Of a stretch of DNA of 64,000 bases, positions 22,840-33,283 are shown one piece after another. Each line of letters begins with the position of its first letter. Within the stretch, counting starts at the first letter, position 1. Position numbers and translations under genes: made by a program. This DNA is from Pogostemon cablin (Eukaryota > Streptophyta > Magnoliopsida > Lamiales > Lamiaceae): NCBI GenBank assembly GCA_023678885.1, contig CM042966.1:28410028-28474027 (forward strand), in the 5' to 3' direction. The notes beneath the pieces are model-generated. The model was not told where the DNA came from and searched no databases. It saw only the letters and a program-made list of their open reading frames with translations.

Positions 22840-24271
22840 GCAATCTGGTTAGATATGCCCTCTGGCTCCGCATGTGTAGTAGTTGCAATCCTTGAATCTT
22901 TCATTGACTCGTGTGGCTGCTCTTCGGAACGTCTTTCTTGTGGGAGTTCTTCCTGTGCTCCTCTGGTTTGACCTTGAGGATGAGGCTTGGCTTCTTGAAC
23001 TCCATCTTGATGGTTCAGATCTTTGCCCTGATTTATAGCTTCGGGCCTTCTATTTAGACCAAAATGATCTTGGTCTTCTGGATCTCCATCCTCCGCTCCT
23101 TTGACTATAAGGATGATTCTTCTTCATCCTTTTCTGCTTCTTTGGGTTTCTTCCAATGATAGTTGGAAGATCATTGCTTTCGCAACATAAGGAGGCTGTC
23201 TTGTTGATTCCCCTTAATATTTTGTAGTTCTTGTGTAGCGCCGCTTGATGATACCACTCTGCAATCTTGGCTTTGAGGAAAGACATTCTCCTTGCTATCG
23301 AATCCAGCTCACATGGTTCATACTCTTTGATCAACATTTCTCTCTATGGGCTTGGGATCTTGGCAAAGAATAGGTGGAATACTTCTTCCTCTTTGACTTT
23401 TGACTTCTATCTATACTCTGTAAAGAGTTTGATGTACTCATCTACGTGACAAATGTCAAGTAGTTCTAGGCTGTATAGTGCATTCCTATACTTCTTCTTC
23501 TTTTCTTCTTCCATTCCTTCGAAGTACCCACTCCGATGGAATGAATCTTGAAGATCTTGGCCATTCGATCGACAATATTGCCTAGATCTTCACCTTCCAT
23601 AGCCTCCTTTTTTACTTCATCTGAGAGCTCCTCCCAGGCGCATTTTACTGATCCTTCCAGGCTCATAGTAAGGAATCTTATGAACCCTTCTTTGTCCAGC
23701 TCCAATGCGCCACCTGCGATCTTCATGACATTTGTCCATTCATCGATCAAGGCTTCTCTATTCTTGAAGTCTAGAGTGTCGAGATTTAAGATCAACCCAT
23801 ATGGATTTATCAGTTCAAGGTGAGACCGGCCATATGGGGTGTTGTGTACAATAGATCCTCGAACTCGGCTTGCTCCTGTTGACATTCCTATGGACTTCAT
23901 TTTGAAGTTTCCTGGTTGTTGGAATGTGTCTTCTTGTCTTGCCCCATGGACTCCGTGTGATCCAGAGGTTCCTTCATCTTGGCTCTGATCCTGTTGGGTT
24001 TGATGGGCCTGGGACTGTTGTTGAGAACTTGATGTCTCTCCAATATTCATCTTTAGATCTACAATTGATAGCCTTTGGAAAGACTCATATAGATCTTGTA
24101 GATCTTCAAGATTTGCTCTTGCCATCTGAGGATGCGGATTCTCCTCGAAGGATAGCAATCATCTTCTCGCTTTCTGACTTTGACCGGATGACCTCCGTCG
24201 TTTTCCCCTTTTTGTGTAAAAGGGATTCTGTTCCGAAGGTTAGTGGTAACCTTCCTCCCGACCTTCTTCAT
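22840..24271 (-). pseudogene. Capsid protein region with CCHC motif
   Basis: The ATG at 24271 overlaps the stop of the upstream coiled-coil ORF as ATGA, typical for tandem caulimovirid ORFs. A frame change follows soon, and 24158-23466 encodes a Gln/Ser-rich segment and then a capsid-like stretch (WTNVMKIAGGALELD, VKCAWEEL). 23337-23050 continues in another frame and ends with a Lys/Arg-rich RNA-binding tail. At 22895-22845 a CX4C...GH...C zinc-knuckle-like motif is seen (TCGARGH), with one Cys replaced by Tyr in the usual CxxC spacing and a TAA at 22851-22849 inside the motif. This protein would have formed the virion shell. Confidence 0.72.
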
Positions 24272-24564
24272 GTCACCTTAGTTTCCAGGGATTTTACTTG
24301 TTCTGTCAACTTTATGATGAGGTCGAGTTGCTTGTTCTGTAATTTCTCCACCTTGTCCTTCTTAAGGCTGATCTCGAACATTGTCTTGAACATGCTTTGG
24401 CAATATTCTCCAAAGAATCTCACCGTGTTCTGCAATTCTCTAAGATCTTGGTTCATCTTAGAGTTATCCGCCTCGATCTCCTTCCACTCTGTCATTCCGT
24501 CCAGTGTGAGAAGTGATAGGGCTTGCAGATCTCTCTTGGACCTTGGTTTGGTCGTCTCCTCCAT
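24268..24564 (-). CDS. Coiled-coil ORF of the pararetrovirus
   Basis: A 98-codon ORF with many Leu, Lys and Glu in heptad-like spacing (KDKVEKLQNKQLDLIIKL), predicted as a coiled coil by eye. Its stop overlaps the next start as ATGA. By position it could be the virion-associated protein or the end of a longer first ORF, because an open frame without ATG continues upstream past 24600. It is one of the few uninterrupted pieces of the viral copy; whether the real start is upstream is not clear. Confidence 0.5.
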   Translation of the reverse strand: MEETTKPRSKRDLQALSLLTLDGMTEWKEIEADNSKMNQDLRELQNTVRFFGEYCQSMFKTMFEISLKKDKVEKLQNKQLDLIIKLTEQVKSLETKVT

Positions 24565-24670
24565 TGCTCTTGTTTGGGGATTCGTCCATGGATCTCGGTG
24601 AAACTTCGGATTTCCACGATGTTTCTTGGTACCTCTTTCGAGTACCTTATCTGCATCTAGTGTAGTTCCT

Positions 24671-24910
24671 TTAGAGATTCCTCTTTGTTGTGGTTAGCAC
24701 GGGCTTCCACCAATTTACACCTTCGATCGTGGTTATCTCAAAATTGATAGGCGTTCTCGTATTCTTTCTCTGCGTATTGTCTATACAACACACAATAATA
24801 TTGTTGTATAGAACTGCTTGTCTCGTCATAGTTGACAGGTCAGAAGTCCCTGTTGCTCCAGCTTGGAACAGGGCTGATAGTCCTGTCACTCTTTGATGTT
24901 GAACTTTCAT
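24671..24910 (-). CDS. First small ORF of the pararetrovirus
   Basis: A 79-codon ORF that starts about 86 nt after the Met-tRNA primer site. No known motif; it has three Cys/Trp-containing hydrophobic stretches (NNIIVCCID, GVNWWKP). The frame switch near its end leads to an open frame that joins the coiled-coil ORF, so a single longer ORF was probably present before a frameshift. Function unknown. Confidence 0.4.
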   Translation of the reverse strand: MKVQHQRVTGLSALFQAGATGTSDLSTMTRQAVLYNNIIVCCIDNTQRKNTRTPINFEITTIEGVNWWKPVLTTTKRNL

Positions 24911-24995
24911 TCGGATCCATATCTCTTTGTAACTCTCCTCTCGTTAAGTGATATAAGTTTATAATAATTTTTTCATTCATAAATAAATAAACCTA

Positions 24996-25009
24996 GGGCT
25001 CTGATACCA
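24996..25009 (-). other. Pararetrovirus Met-tRNA primer site
   Basis: TGGTATCAGAGCCC on the minus strand, the conserved first bases of Caulimoviridae minus-strand DNA synthesis. It marks the point where the circular genome was opened in this copy, since the promoter/leader lies at the opposite end of the integrated sequence. Confidence 0.8.
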
Positions 25010-25278
25010 TTTTGAAGCATATGAGCACGATGAAAATTGAGTATAAAAATGGGTTTAATATAAGGTACATGAGTTGTATTGTAAAAGAGGTGTTGCTGAG
25101 AAAGTGTTGTTAAAACTTGGTTTGACATTAGCCTATTTAGACAATTTTGTGTAAAAAGGACCATTTCGGTGAGATTTTGAAAACTATTGGACTAATTCGG
25201 AGAAATTAAGTTTTTTGGGATTATTTCCAAAAAAGTAAAAGGTATGAAACCTTTTTGGTTTTAAACCCTTATAAAATG

Positions 25279-28200
25279 AGTTATTTGAGTTGAAATTATA
25301 AGTAACAATCTTAAAATTAAATTGTTTTATGTGATTATTGAGTTAGTTGTTATTTGGAAGAGATAATTTTGCGACAAAGAAAGAAATTGTAAAAGAAGGG
25401 AGTACAGTCATTAAATTCCACACAAGTTTTTGGTAAATATAATTTGTGTGTTTAATTGTCTAATACGTTATGATATTTAATTAGATTATTATTAAAAAAA
25501 TTATAATTATTTATTTGATTATTAAATACTCCATTCTATTTAAAAGTTAATTTATCCATTATTTTTGTGCCCTAAAACTCAAAATGTTTTATTTTTAAGT
25601 ATATATATAAAAATAATGTAAGGAAGTGGTTAAAGAGGTGTATAAATTACAATAAATTATTAGTAATAAATTACAAACAAAATTATTAATATACTAATGA
25701 AATTAAATATTTATGGCTAAAAATTAACCAATCATCGCTTTGCCAATTAAAAAAAAATACCAATAGATTTTGTTATTCGTTGTTATAGGTGAATCCAATC
25801 AATCCAAACTCGTTAAATAAAATTATGAAGGAATATTTAAGCGTGCTAGTATTATTATAAGGTATATTTTGATTAATTTTGTCTATGAAAAAGCAGAGCA
25901 TTTGCAGAAAGAAGCAGGAGCACAGCAAAGATGTTCCCTATTGCAAGCTTCTTGTCTGTGTTGAATTGCAAGTGTCAGATGCCAGCACACGTGCGAAGTT
26001 GGCTCACGTGCAACCAATTGGATTCTTCTAAATTACTCCATAATAGTACATGCTGAAGGAGTTTATATTACTCATGGTATAAGTACTTCATTGGAGAACA
26101 AAATTCAACTTTAATAAAATATTGCAATGAGGCAATATCATACTTTTGATACCAATAGACACTTATGAAAAAATAAGAAGAAATACCCTTTTAAAGAAAA
26201 AAAAAAGATGACTATGCTGACACTAAAATTGTCATATTTCTTTTCTTACTTTTCAATATGATAATTGTTATCTTCACAATAAGAGTTAACACTCATTCAT
26301 TGAAAAATACTTCATCAGCTCTGCAACAAGACTTACATTACTTTACAAGAGCTATATTTATCTTTTTTTTATGAATGGAATCCACACAAAATAATCACTT
26401 TATTTTTATGGAGCCCACATAAAATACTAATATACTTACGCACTATACGTTAAAATATTATATCTCTCAACCCACTACACATTAAAATATAATATCTTTA
26501 ATTTCCGTACAAATTGTAAATGTAACTCTTTTCATGAGATGGAGAGAGTATAAAATATGAAGATGGTACTGACTGAGGGTGTGTCTCATGGTAATAAATA
26601 AAAATAATAATAATAATTAGAATAACATTTGTCTTGTATCTTTCATATTAATATCTTGATCACTTCTCAAAACACTTTGAATTATGATATGGATCTTAAT
26701 TAATTACTAATATTATATCATACTATAAATTTATAAAGGTATAAAGCAAATTAAATGATTGATTTGATAAGCACAAATGTAATGTGGATTAGTTATAAAA
26801 GAACCAAAGTTAATAGTAAATTTATACCTAGGTCAAGTTTGTAGGAAAATCATATTAGAAAAATGTGTTGAATTTATTCAATTTTAATTTGATTAGACGT
26901 TGATTGAAGTTTTATGTAATTTCAAACTACCAATCTTGAAATGACAGATTATTTTGTTTCAACCTAAATTTGACTTAGTTTGATCAATGGAAAGATAAAA
27001 TATATTATAAACTAATATTTTTGTTTGTATTATGCCATTATTGTCAATGTTAAATCAATTATTTAATCAGCTCCCATATTTCGAAATTGGTCAAATAAAG
27101 AGAAAAAATGTGAGAAGAATAGGAAACAAGATATGCCCCATGTGACAAAAATTGAGAATGACTAGGCTCATTTTCAAATTGGACTTTTTCAATAGTTTTT
27201 AATATGTTATTATCTCATATATATAATTAAGGAACAATTTACATGTAGCAATTTCATTATAATGATAATGATTTTATGTATTTTTTTATTTAATATTCTT
27301 TTTCTTCACTTTGTCGACGACCTCTGTGATCACATATGGACTCAATCCTAATTTTCTATGGTTTAACAATTAAGAAAATATTCCGTAAGATAGCTATATA
27401 AAATAAGTTTGTAGGATGATTAAAATGGGATGTATTAAAAAAAAAGAAGCCACCATTCTATCAAAAATTTATTCGGTTTGAGTTCTCTGTGCTATACACG
27501 GTTGGATGGCTGACACGAAGGAGGGAGAGGAAAATTATACCTAAAAAGAAAATCTTAAATCCTAGGGACAGTGGTTATATTTATTTTCCTACTTGCATGT
27601 CAATCATATATCATTTGACATAAAAGATGATGTACGAACTAAAATGGCGCAGAAAATTCATGTGAGATTCGTTACATAGTCCAATATTACAAAAAATGGA
27701 AGCAAGAGAAGAAGTGTAACATTTCAGTACGTAATAAACAAGTTCCTCTTTCTTTTTTTTTTTTTTTTTTTGCTTTCACATATAAATAAATAAAGAATAC
27801 ACTAAAAACCAGTTTTTTACCAATAAAATATTGGATTGTTAAAAGACTTTATTTCATTATTAAATCGGTTTACCATCTTATTAACAATCGAAGATCTGTG
27901 AGTTCCAACTTTATACCTCATCCAACCATATTTAATTTTAAAGCAAAGGCAAGATGAATGTAATATTGGTAATGAATCATGCAAGCTAAAACCCCATTAA
28001 AGGGACATACAAATTGAGTCAGTGGTTTGTGCAAAGAAAGTGATGTACAAATATGAATGAGCAGAACCAAAATAAAAGGGTGCATGTGATCTTGATAAGG
28101 GTTATGGGGGCAAATACCTGGAAATCCATCTACCCTACTCGACAATTCTATATTTCTGCAACTTTAATCCAAGATTTCGCTTTCGGGTCATCCTAATCAT

Positions 28201-28319
28201 ATTGCCACGTTTCCATATCCATGGGAACCCACTTTCTTTTTCCATCCCATATCGTCTCTTTAAATATACTCACTCCTTCCCTTTTGCTCCATAGCTGTGG
28301 ACACTGAGTTTAAAAAAAG
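25279..28319. other. Gene-free region
   Basis: AT-rich with no supported gene. The end of a Stowaway-like MITE is at about 26548 (GAGATGGAGAGAG-TA), with its body from about 26360. 25975-26020 has two ACGTG cores (CACACGTGCG, CTCACGTGC). 27745-27770 is a T run. 28150-28310 is GC-richer and ends in TTTAAATATA, like a promoter, but leads into a MITE. Confidence 0.55.
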
Positions 28320-28328
28320 TTATTTTTG

Positions 28329-28638
28329 GAGTTTAAAATTTAGACCGTCCCTTGTCTTTTACTTTATCCCAAAAGATTCTAAAATAATTAGGACATTCAT
28401 TTTCGTCTTAAACCTTTTAGTTTTACTTTGATTTTGTCACAAAACAATTTTCTTACCAATTTCGTCCCTCAACTTTATAAAAGTACTGATTTAGTCTCAC
28501 CCAACGGATTTAGAAAAATTGAAAATTTTTATGTAAAAGATGACTATTTTGGTGATAATTTAAAAGCTATGGGATTAAGTTTTTTAGAACTATTTTGAAT
28601 GAAGAAAATTTATATGTTATGATTTTGATTTTAAACTC
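28329..28638. mobile_element. MULE-type MITE, 310 bp
   Basis: Inverted ends GAGTTTAAAATTTAGACCG and (reverse complement of the right) GAGTTTAAAATCAAAATCA. Flanks TTATTTTTG (28320-28328) and TTATTTTGA (28639-28647) are a slightly diverged 9-bp target duplication. The interior has phrases also found in the MULE at 16904-25268 (GTCTTTTACTTTAT, CGATTTAGTCTC-type). No ORF. Confidence 0.75.
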
Positions 28639-28647
28639 TTATTTTGA

Positions 28648-30231
28648 CAAATTTTATTAACGTTTGGTAGGAAGTGTAGTATTGTTAAGTAATAAATAAA
28701 TTATTAAGTATGTTATGAGTATTAAGTGAGAGCGATAAATTTATAATACAATTTATTTAATATGTGATGTTTCTTTTTATGGATGGTAAAATTTAATTTG
28801 GGATAAACGAAAATAAAAATTATGAATTTTAACCTGAAACAGATGGTACATATATAGTTTAGTAGTCAGTGTAGTGTGTTTGTGCAAAATATATATGAAA
28901 ATCCATGAATGATCACGATCACATTCAATATATAGTGCTTTAATTTAATTTATGTGTTGGAGCTTTGTATGTGGATTAATAATTACTTGGATATTGTGCA
29001 ATTCATGCATGTTACAATGTCTTTAATCATCTTAATTTAGAAATCCATTCGGTTGCCGGATTTCTTAACTGGGAAGTATGTTCCAATATTTCTTTGTATG
29101 TATGCATTGATTGTATTAAATTAATTTCTTATGACCAATATCTTTGAATCATACGATGGAGATTGAATTATAGTAGTATTACTTTTTTGTATAAAAAAAA
29201 ATACTAGTATTACTTTTTATACACGCATTTCACATAACTCATCTTGTACAATCTCACACACTAACCTTATTTATAAATAAAAATATTTTAATATTTTCTA
29301 TTCGGAGTGTTTTGTACGTGTGGATGCATTTAAGAAAATTTCATAATTCAATTTTATTTAGTAATAGAAATAAAAATTTATAACGTGTAACATAAAAATA
29401 CTCTGTATTACGTCAAGAAACTACAGTGAGTCAATATATATGATTTTTTTTTTTAAAAAATGAAATAATATCTAGCCAAACACACACTAATTTCGCATCT
29501 GAATTATCCTCATCATGATCATGATTAACTATCATAATCGTATAAAAAAAATGAGTCGATGACAAATTTATTAAGAGGAAATAAAAACTATATGACAAAT
29601 TCTCTTGTGAGACGTTATTTACGTGAGACGGTTTGTGAGACGTGTTAAAGCATGTTTATTATTTAGATAAAGTATGTTTAATGGTTGTTAAAGTATGTTT
29701 TCTAAAATATGTTGAATTATACATTAATGTATGATTTTAGTGTATTATAATTTAATTAATTAATGACATACTTTAATTGTAAATAAACATAATTTATTTA
29801 TACAATAAATATACTAGTAATGGATCGACCCGTCTCACATTCGTCCTACAAATAACCCATCAAGAGAGTTACTCAATATATTTATATCAGACCCACATAT
29901 TATTCTTCGACTTTGTCGACTAGCTACCATGATAGAGACAAGTCAACAATTTATTCGATAAGATCCAAACTTAGCACAATATAACTGATTAAAAAAATAA
30001 AAAATTAACCAATGTAATTAAATTTAATTAAATAATAAAGAAGTAATCACTACTAATAGGGAGCAGGAAGCCCACATATCTCTAATCGGAGGTGCAATAA
30101 AATTGTTTACCAAAGATCTTTGCAAAACCGTATAAATGAAATGACTTTCGTCATATAAAAATTGATAATTTTTACTCCGTATAATAAAATGTAATATGTA
30201 ATTAATAAAAAGTAATAACAGTATTATAAAT
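28648..30231. other. Gene-free region
   Basis: AT-rich sequence with no supported gene apart from the MITE at 29602-29867. ORFs are short and have low complexity. Confidence 0.55.
29602..29867. mobile_element. MITE with GTGAGACG ends
   Basis: CTCTTGTGAGACGTTATTT at the left and, reversed, CTCTTGATGGGTTATTTG at the right; both contain TGTGAGACG inside. The interior has TTAAAGTATGTTT and GGATCGACCCGTCTCACAT. A diverged copy is at about 49560-49805. Confidence 0.65.
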
Positions 30232-30233
30232 TA

Positions 30234-30488
30234 CTCCCTCCGTCCCATAAAACGTTTTACGTTTACTGTTCCACGTTGTTTAAAAAAAGTTTTTTTTTTT
30301 TACCAAATTTGTTGACTTTAGAGGGTATTGTAATATTTTTAGGTAATAAAAAAATATAAAGTAATGATATGTGTGTGAAAAAGTAGTGGTAAATTTGAAA
30401 TTAAGTGATATTTTCTTTTTTGGGTATGAAGGGTTTTGTGGGACAAACAAATGAGGAGAATATGAAAGATATTGTGGGATGGAGGGAG
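30234..30488. mobile_element. Stowaway-like MITE
   Basis: CTCCCTCCGTCCCATAAAAC and GTGGGATGGAGGGAG are inverted ends with TA on both sides; 255 bp, no ORF. Confidence 0.9.
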
Positions 30489-30914
30489 TATTTTATAAAT
30501 GATTTATAATAAAATATAAAATGACTTCATTGTAAACAGTTGCACAAGTGTTCTTTTTTCACTTGGCCACCGGGAGGCTAGATGAATATTCTTGGAGTAT
30601 GAGAGTACTAACTTCTAATCATTAACAAACTAACTTTGTCCCATTAAAAAAAATGAAAGATATTGTGGGATGAAGGGAGTATTTTATAAACGATTCATAA
30701 TAAAATATAAAATGACTTCATTGTAAACAGTTGCACAGGTGTTTTTTTTCACTTGGCCACCGGGCTCCTCAGTAAGGTGGGTGATCCGGGTTCGATTCCC
30801 TTCGGGGACGAATTGGAGAGTTGGGAGTTATAAGGAGGCTAGATGAATATTCTTGGAGTATGGGTGTACTAACTTCTAAACATTAACAAACTAACTTTGT
30901 CCGATTAAAAAAAA
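30462..30914. repeat. Tandem duplication across MITE end and SINE
   Basis: The block starting ATGAAAGATATTGTGGGAT occurs at 30462-30652 and again at 30653-30914. Both copies hold the MITE right end, CACTTGGCCACCGGG, GGCTAGATGAATATTCTTGG and ATTAACAAACTAACTTTGTC followed by an A run. The first copy lacks about 70 bp that hold the tRNA-like part of the SINE, including the B box. Confidence 0.88.
30745..30914 (+). mobile_element. tRNA-derived SINE
   Basis: GGTTCGATTC (30789-30798) matches the internal polymerase III B box, preceded about 30 bp upstream by the A-box-like GGCTCCTCAGTAAGG. The unit ends in an A-rich tail (CCGATTAAAAAAAA). Head sequence, B box and A tail together indicate a plant tRNA-type SINE. 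No tRNA fold is complete. Confidence 0.65.
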
Positions 30915-30951
30915 CAGCTGCACAAGTGTGCCGCAAACTGTTTTGGATGTT

Positions 30952-31303
30952 TGATAGGATTTAAATATTATTATTATTTTTATTATATTTATCAATATTT
31001 AAATATTAAGATAATAGTTAAGATATTTACTTTCTGCATAAGTTATTATTTTACGTAGGATCTTTTATTAGTTAGTTATCAAGATTGAGATATTTCCCTA
31101 ATCTTTAGGATTTTCAGCGTTATAAGTATGAATGTGACGGTGAGAAGAGAATTAGTAAGAAAAGTAAATTCTTTAGCAACAGTGTTTGCAAACCCGGTGA
31201 CTTGCTGACCTAAGTCAGAGTCTCGGTTCTTTATCATCGTAACTCCAGGCCTGAGCCAGAGTTTCGATAATTATCCTTTAATTTTAAAGGGTGATTCTCA
31301 TCA
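30952..31303 (+). repeat. 5' LTR of the non-autonomous element
   Basis: 352 bp, TGATAGGATTTAAATATT to GATTCTCATCA. Contains GCAAACCCGGTGACTTG and CGATAATTATCCTTTAATTT, shared with the 3' LTR. A TATA-like region is not obvious. Confidence 0.88.
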
Positions 31304-31369
31304 TTGGTACTCTCGTTGAGAGATCTTTTGAGGATCGTCGGGAATCACACACCTCATAATCAATCGTAA

Positions 31370-31519
31370 TGGCAGGAACTCATAAGGAGATGATTCAATT
31401 ACTGGAGGTGAGATTTGATCAATTTGAGGTAGATTTCACCGATTTAGAGGAATCAGTGAGTAAGATGGGTCAATCTGTGAGTGAGATAGAAAGCATGTTG
31501 AAAAAATTGTTTCGCTAGA
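31370..31519 (+). pseudogene. Gag-like N-terminal ORF, interrupted
   Basis: An ATG at about 31370 opens a frame of some 49 codons beginning MAGTHKEMIQLL and ending KKLFR at a TAG. It is acidic, with heptad-like Leu/Val/Met spacing, like the first part of retrotransposon Gag. After the stop the same frame continues with basic residues (KSSKKDRRKSSKK) and acidic Ser-rich sequence, until the solo LTR insertion at 31772. The ORF is decayed or always was minimal. Confidence 0.45.
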
Positions 31520-31771
31520 AATCATCAAAGAAAGATCGCAGGAAGTCATCAAAGAAAGTCCGCAAGAAGCAAGACGAAGACGCCATTTCATCGATAGACA
31601 TAGATAACATTTTATTGATGGAAGAGTCCAATTTATCTTCTAGTGAGTATGATATTGCGTTTTCGATTTTTATGAAGAAATTAATATATTTTCTTATGGT
31701 GACTCACCGATCGGGGAAGATGATGAAATTTATAATGATCCACCAATTTTCGATGAGAAAATAAAGCTTAT

Positions 31772-32882
31772 TGTAACAACAAATTTTGTATTTATGATAA
31801 AATAAATACAAATTGGATTATAAAGATAATCCAGATGGATTTAATTTGGAGAATATGTAAATGAGTTACAATCTTAATCAATCCTCTGATTCTTCTCTCG
31901 AACCAATTTGGCTTGACTTGACTTGACTTTGACTTTACTTGTGTATGTTGACTTTGACTTCTTTGACTGGGGTGTATGCTGACTGTGTTGACAGCGTGTG
32001 TGTTGAGCCGGATCTTCAGATGAAGCTTGTCCGAGCTCGGATGCGTAATCTTATAACATTGATCTGGAAGCATTGAGCATTTGTTCGGATTGAACGTTGA
32101 TTGGAGAGCTTTCTGTGGAGAAAGTCGTTGACTGGAAGAATGCTGTATCGGAGGGGTTTGGCACCTTAATCTCTGATCGGAGGCGGTTGGCTAGAAGAAC
32201 GCCGGATCGGAGGGGCTTAGCACCTTGATCTCTGATCGGAGGCGGATGGCTGGAAGAATGCTGGATCAGAGTGGTTTGGCACCTTAATCTCTGATCGGAG
32301 GCGGAGGGCTGGAAGAACGCCGGATCGGAGAGGCTTAGCACCTTGATCTCTGATTGGAGGTGGATGGCTGGAAAAACGTCGGATCGGAGGGGCTTGGCAC
32401 CTTGATCTCTGATCGCAGGCCGTTCTTGGCTTGAAGATGCTTGAAGATCTCAAGGGAGCACTGCTCTTATTCTTGATCTCTTCAAAAGCATTTGCGTCTT
32501 CAGATGTTTTAATGTGTCTAGAATGAATGGAGGAGGGCTCCTTATATAGGTGGAGAGTGAAGATGCCTCATAATTAACTCACAGTCTGATTGGTCCATGA
32601 CTGATTTGACCTGATTTTGCGGGCTTGAGCCTTTCCATATATAACAAAGTTTGATTGGTCATTGCTTGATTTGACCTAATTTTGAGGGCTTAGGCCTCTA
32701 ACTTGCTTAGGCTTTAAGTCAGATTTATTTGACTGGATCTGGCCCAGTTATCATTTATTTACTCATTTATTTTATGAATTTATTTATTTAAATTCCATAA
32801 TAAATAAATGAATAATTGATAATTATTGCATTATTTTGTCACATATTTTCCTTTACTAGGCAATAAAATTCAAATGCCTACA
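31772..32882 (+). mobile_element. Solo LTR nested in the non-autonomous element
   Basis: TGTAACAACAAATTTTG to AAATGCCTACA (TG...CA), 1111 bp, with perfect 5-bp target duplications CTTAT at 31767-31771 and 32883-32887. The interrupted host reads through on both sides (CCAATTTTCGATGAG before, ATCAATTTTCGACGAAG after). Solo LTRs arise by recombination between the two LTRs of a full element. ORFs here are shadows of internal repeats. A second copy of the family is at 9369-11215. Confidence 0.92.
32134..32430 (+). repeat. Five 59-bp repeats inside the solo LTR
   Basis: Five units begin GCTGGAAGAA-like or GCTAGAAGAACG and end GATCGGAGGCGG. Two forms alternate: one with TTTGGCACCTTAATC, one with CTTAGCACCTTGATC, so the array has a 118-bp higher-order period. 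These are the ancestors or relatives of the expanded array at 9890-11215. Confidence 0.88.
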
Positions 32883-33283
32883 CTTATGATAGCCCATCAA
32901 TTTTCGACGAAGAAGACGATTCAACCGTTTATGAAGGCCCATCGGACTTCTACAAGGAAGACGTTGCAGTTTTCGTTTCTTTAGCGGAAGAAGATGCAAA
33001 TGATGGTGTTGATATAAGGATTTTGAGTGGTTATAGTCGATATTCAAGCTTCTCATGTGATGAAATGCAAAAGAGAGAAAAAGGGCTTTTTCTCAACTGG
33101 TATGAAATGTTTGTGCGCAGACGTAGGTGTAAATCCGAATAAGCGTGGTTGATTAGAGCAGACAATAAACCAGATGAACCAGACGACTATGGTTGATTGA
33201 AGGACAGACGAATATTGTTGATTGAAGGACTAGTTTCCAAGTTTGTCCTTGAGGACAAGGATCTTTTTGAAGGGGGATGGGAA

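Larger units (their letters stand above)
17300..25009 (-). mobile_element. Endogenous pararetrovirus (Caulimoviridae), decayed
   Basis: A nearly unit-length plant pararetrovirus genome on the minus strand, about 7.7 kb. In order from 25009: Met-tRNA primer site, a small first ORF, a coiled-coil ORF, capsid with CCHC motif, movement-protein-like region, aspartic protease, RT-RNase H, transactivator-like ORF, then promoter with TATA and as-1-like motifs and poly(A) signals. No integrase and no LTRs, as expected for this family. A separate transactivator gene and capsid before movement protein fit Cavemovirus/Solendovirus-like viruses better than badna- or petuviruses. Many stops and frameshifts show that it is an old, non-functional copy. 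Confidence 0.88.
16904..25268. mobile_element. MULE-type element containing a pararetrovirus
   Basis: The left end (GGGTTAAATACCAAAACCG, TCTTTTTACTTTATTCAAAA, GGTCCCAAAA) and the reverse complement of the right end (GGGTTTAAAACCAAAAAGG, CCTTTTACTTTTTTGGAAA, AATCCCAAAA) are similar inverted termini. Perfect 10-bp direct repeats TTATAAAATG flank the outside (16894-16903 and 25269-25278). Long TIRs and 9-11 bp target duplications are the signature of Mutator-like elements. The same terminal family occurs at 28329-28638 and 60269-60708. No MULE transposase is seen; the interior is almost entirely a Caulimoviridae genome. Either the virus integrated into a small MULE or the MULE ends took up the viral copy. 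Confidence 0.8.

Noticed and set aside
23924..24601. 225-codon plus-strand ORF
   Set aside because: Antisense of the capsid and coiled-coil region; Ser/Leu-rich shadow without a domain.
30756..30812. Possible tRNA gene
   Set aside because: There is a good B box and T-arm-like part, but no complete cloverleaf or acceptor stem; the A tail and duplicated context fit a SINE.
32051..32453. Minus-strand ORFs with repeated peptide units
   Set aside because: They arise because the 59-bp repeat array of the solo LTR has few stops; the repeats are DNA-level.
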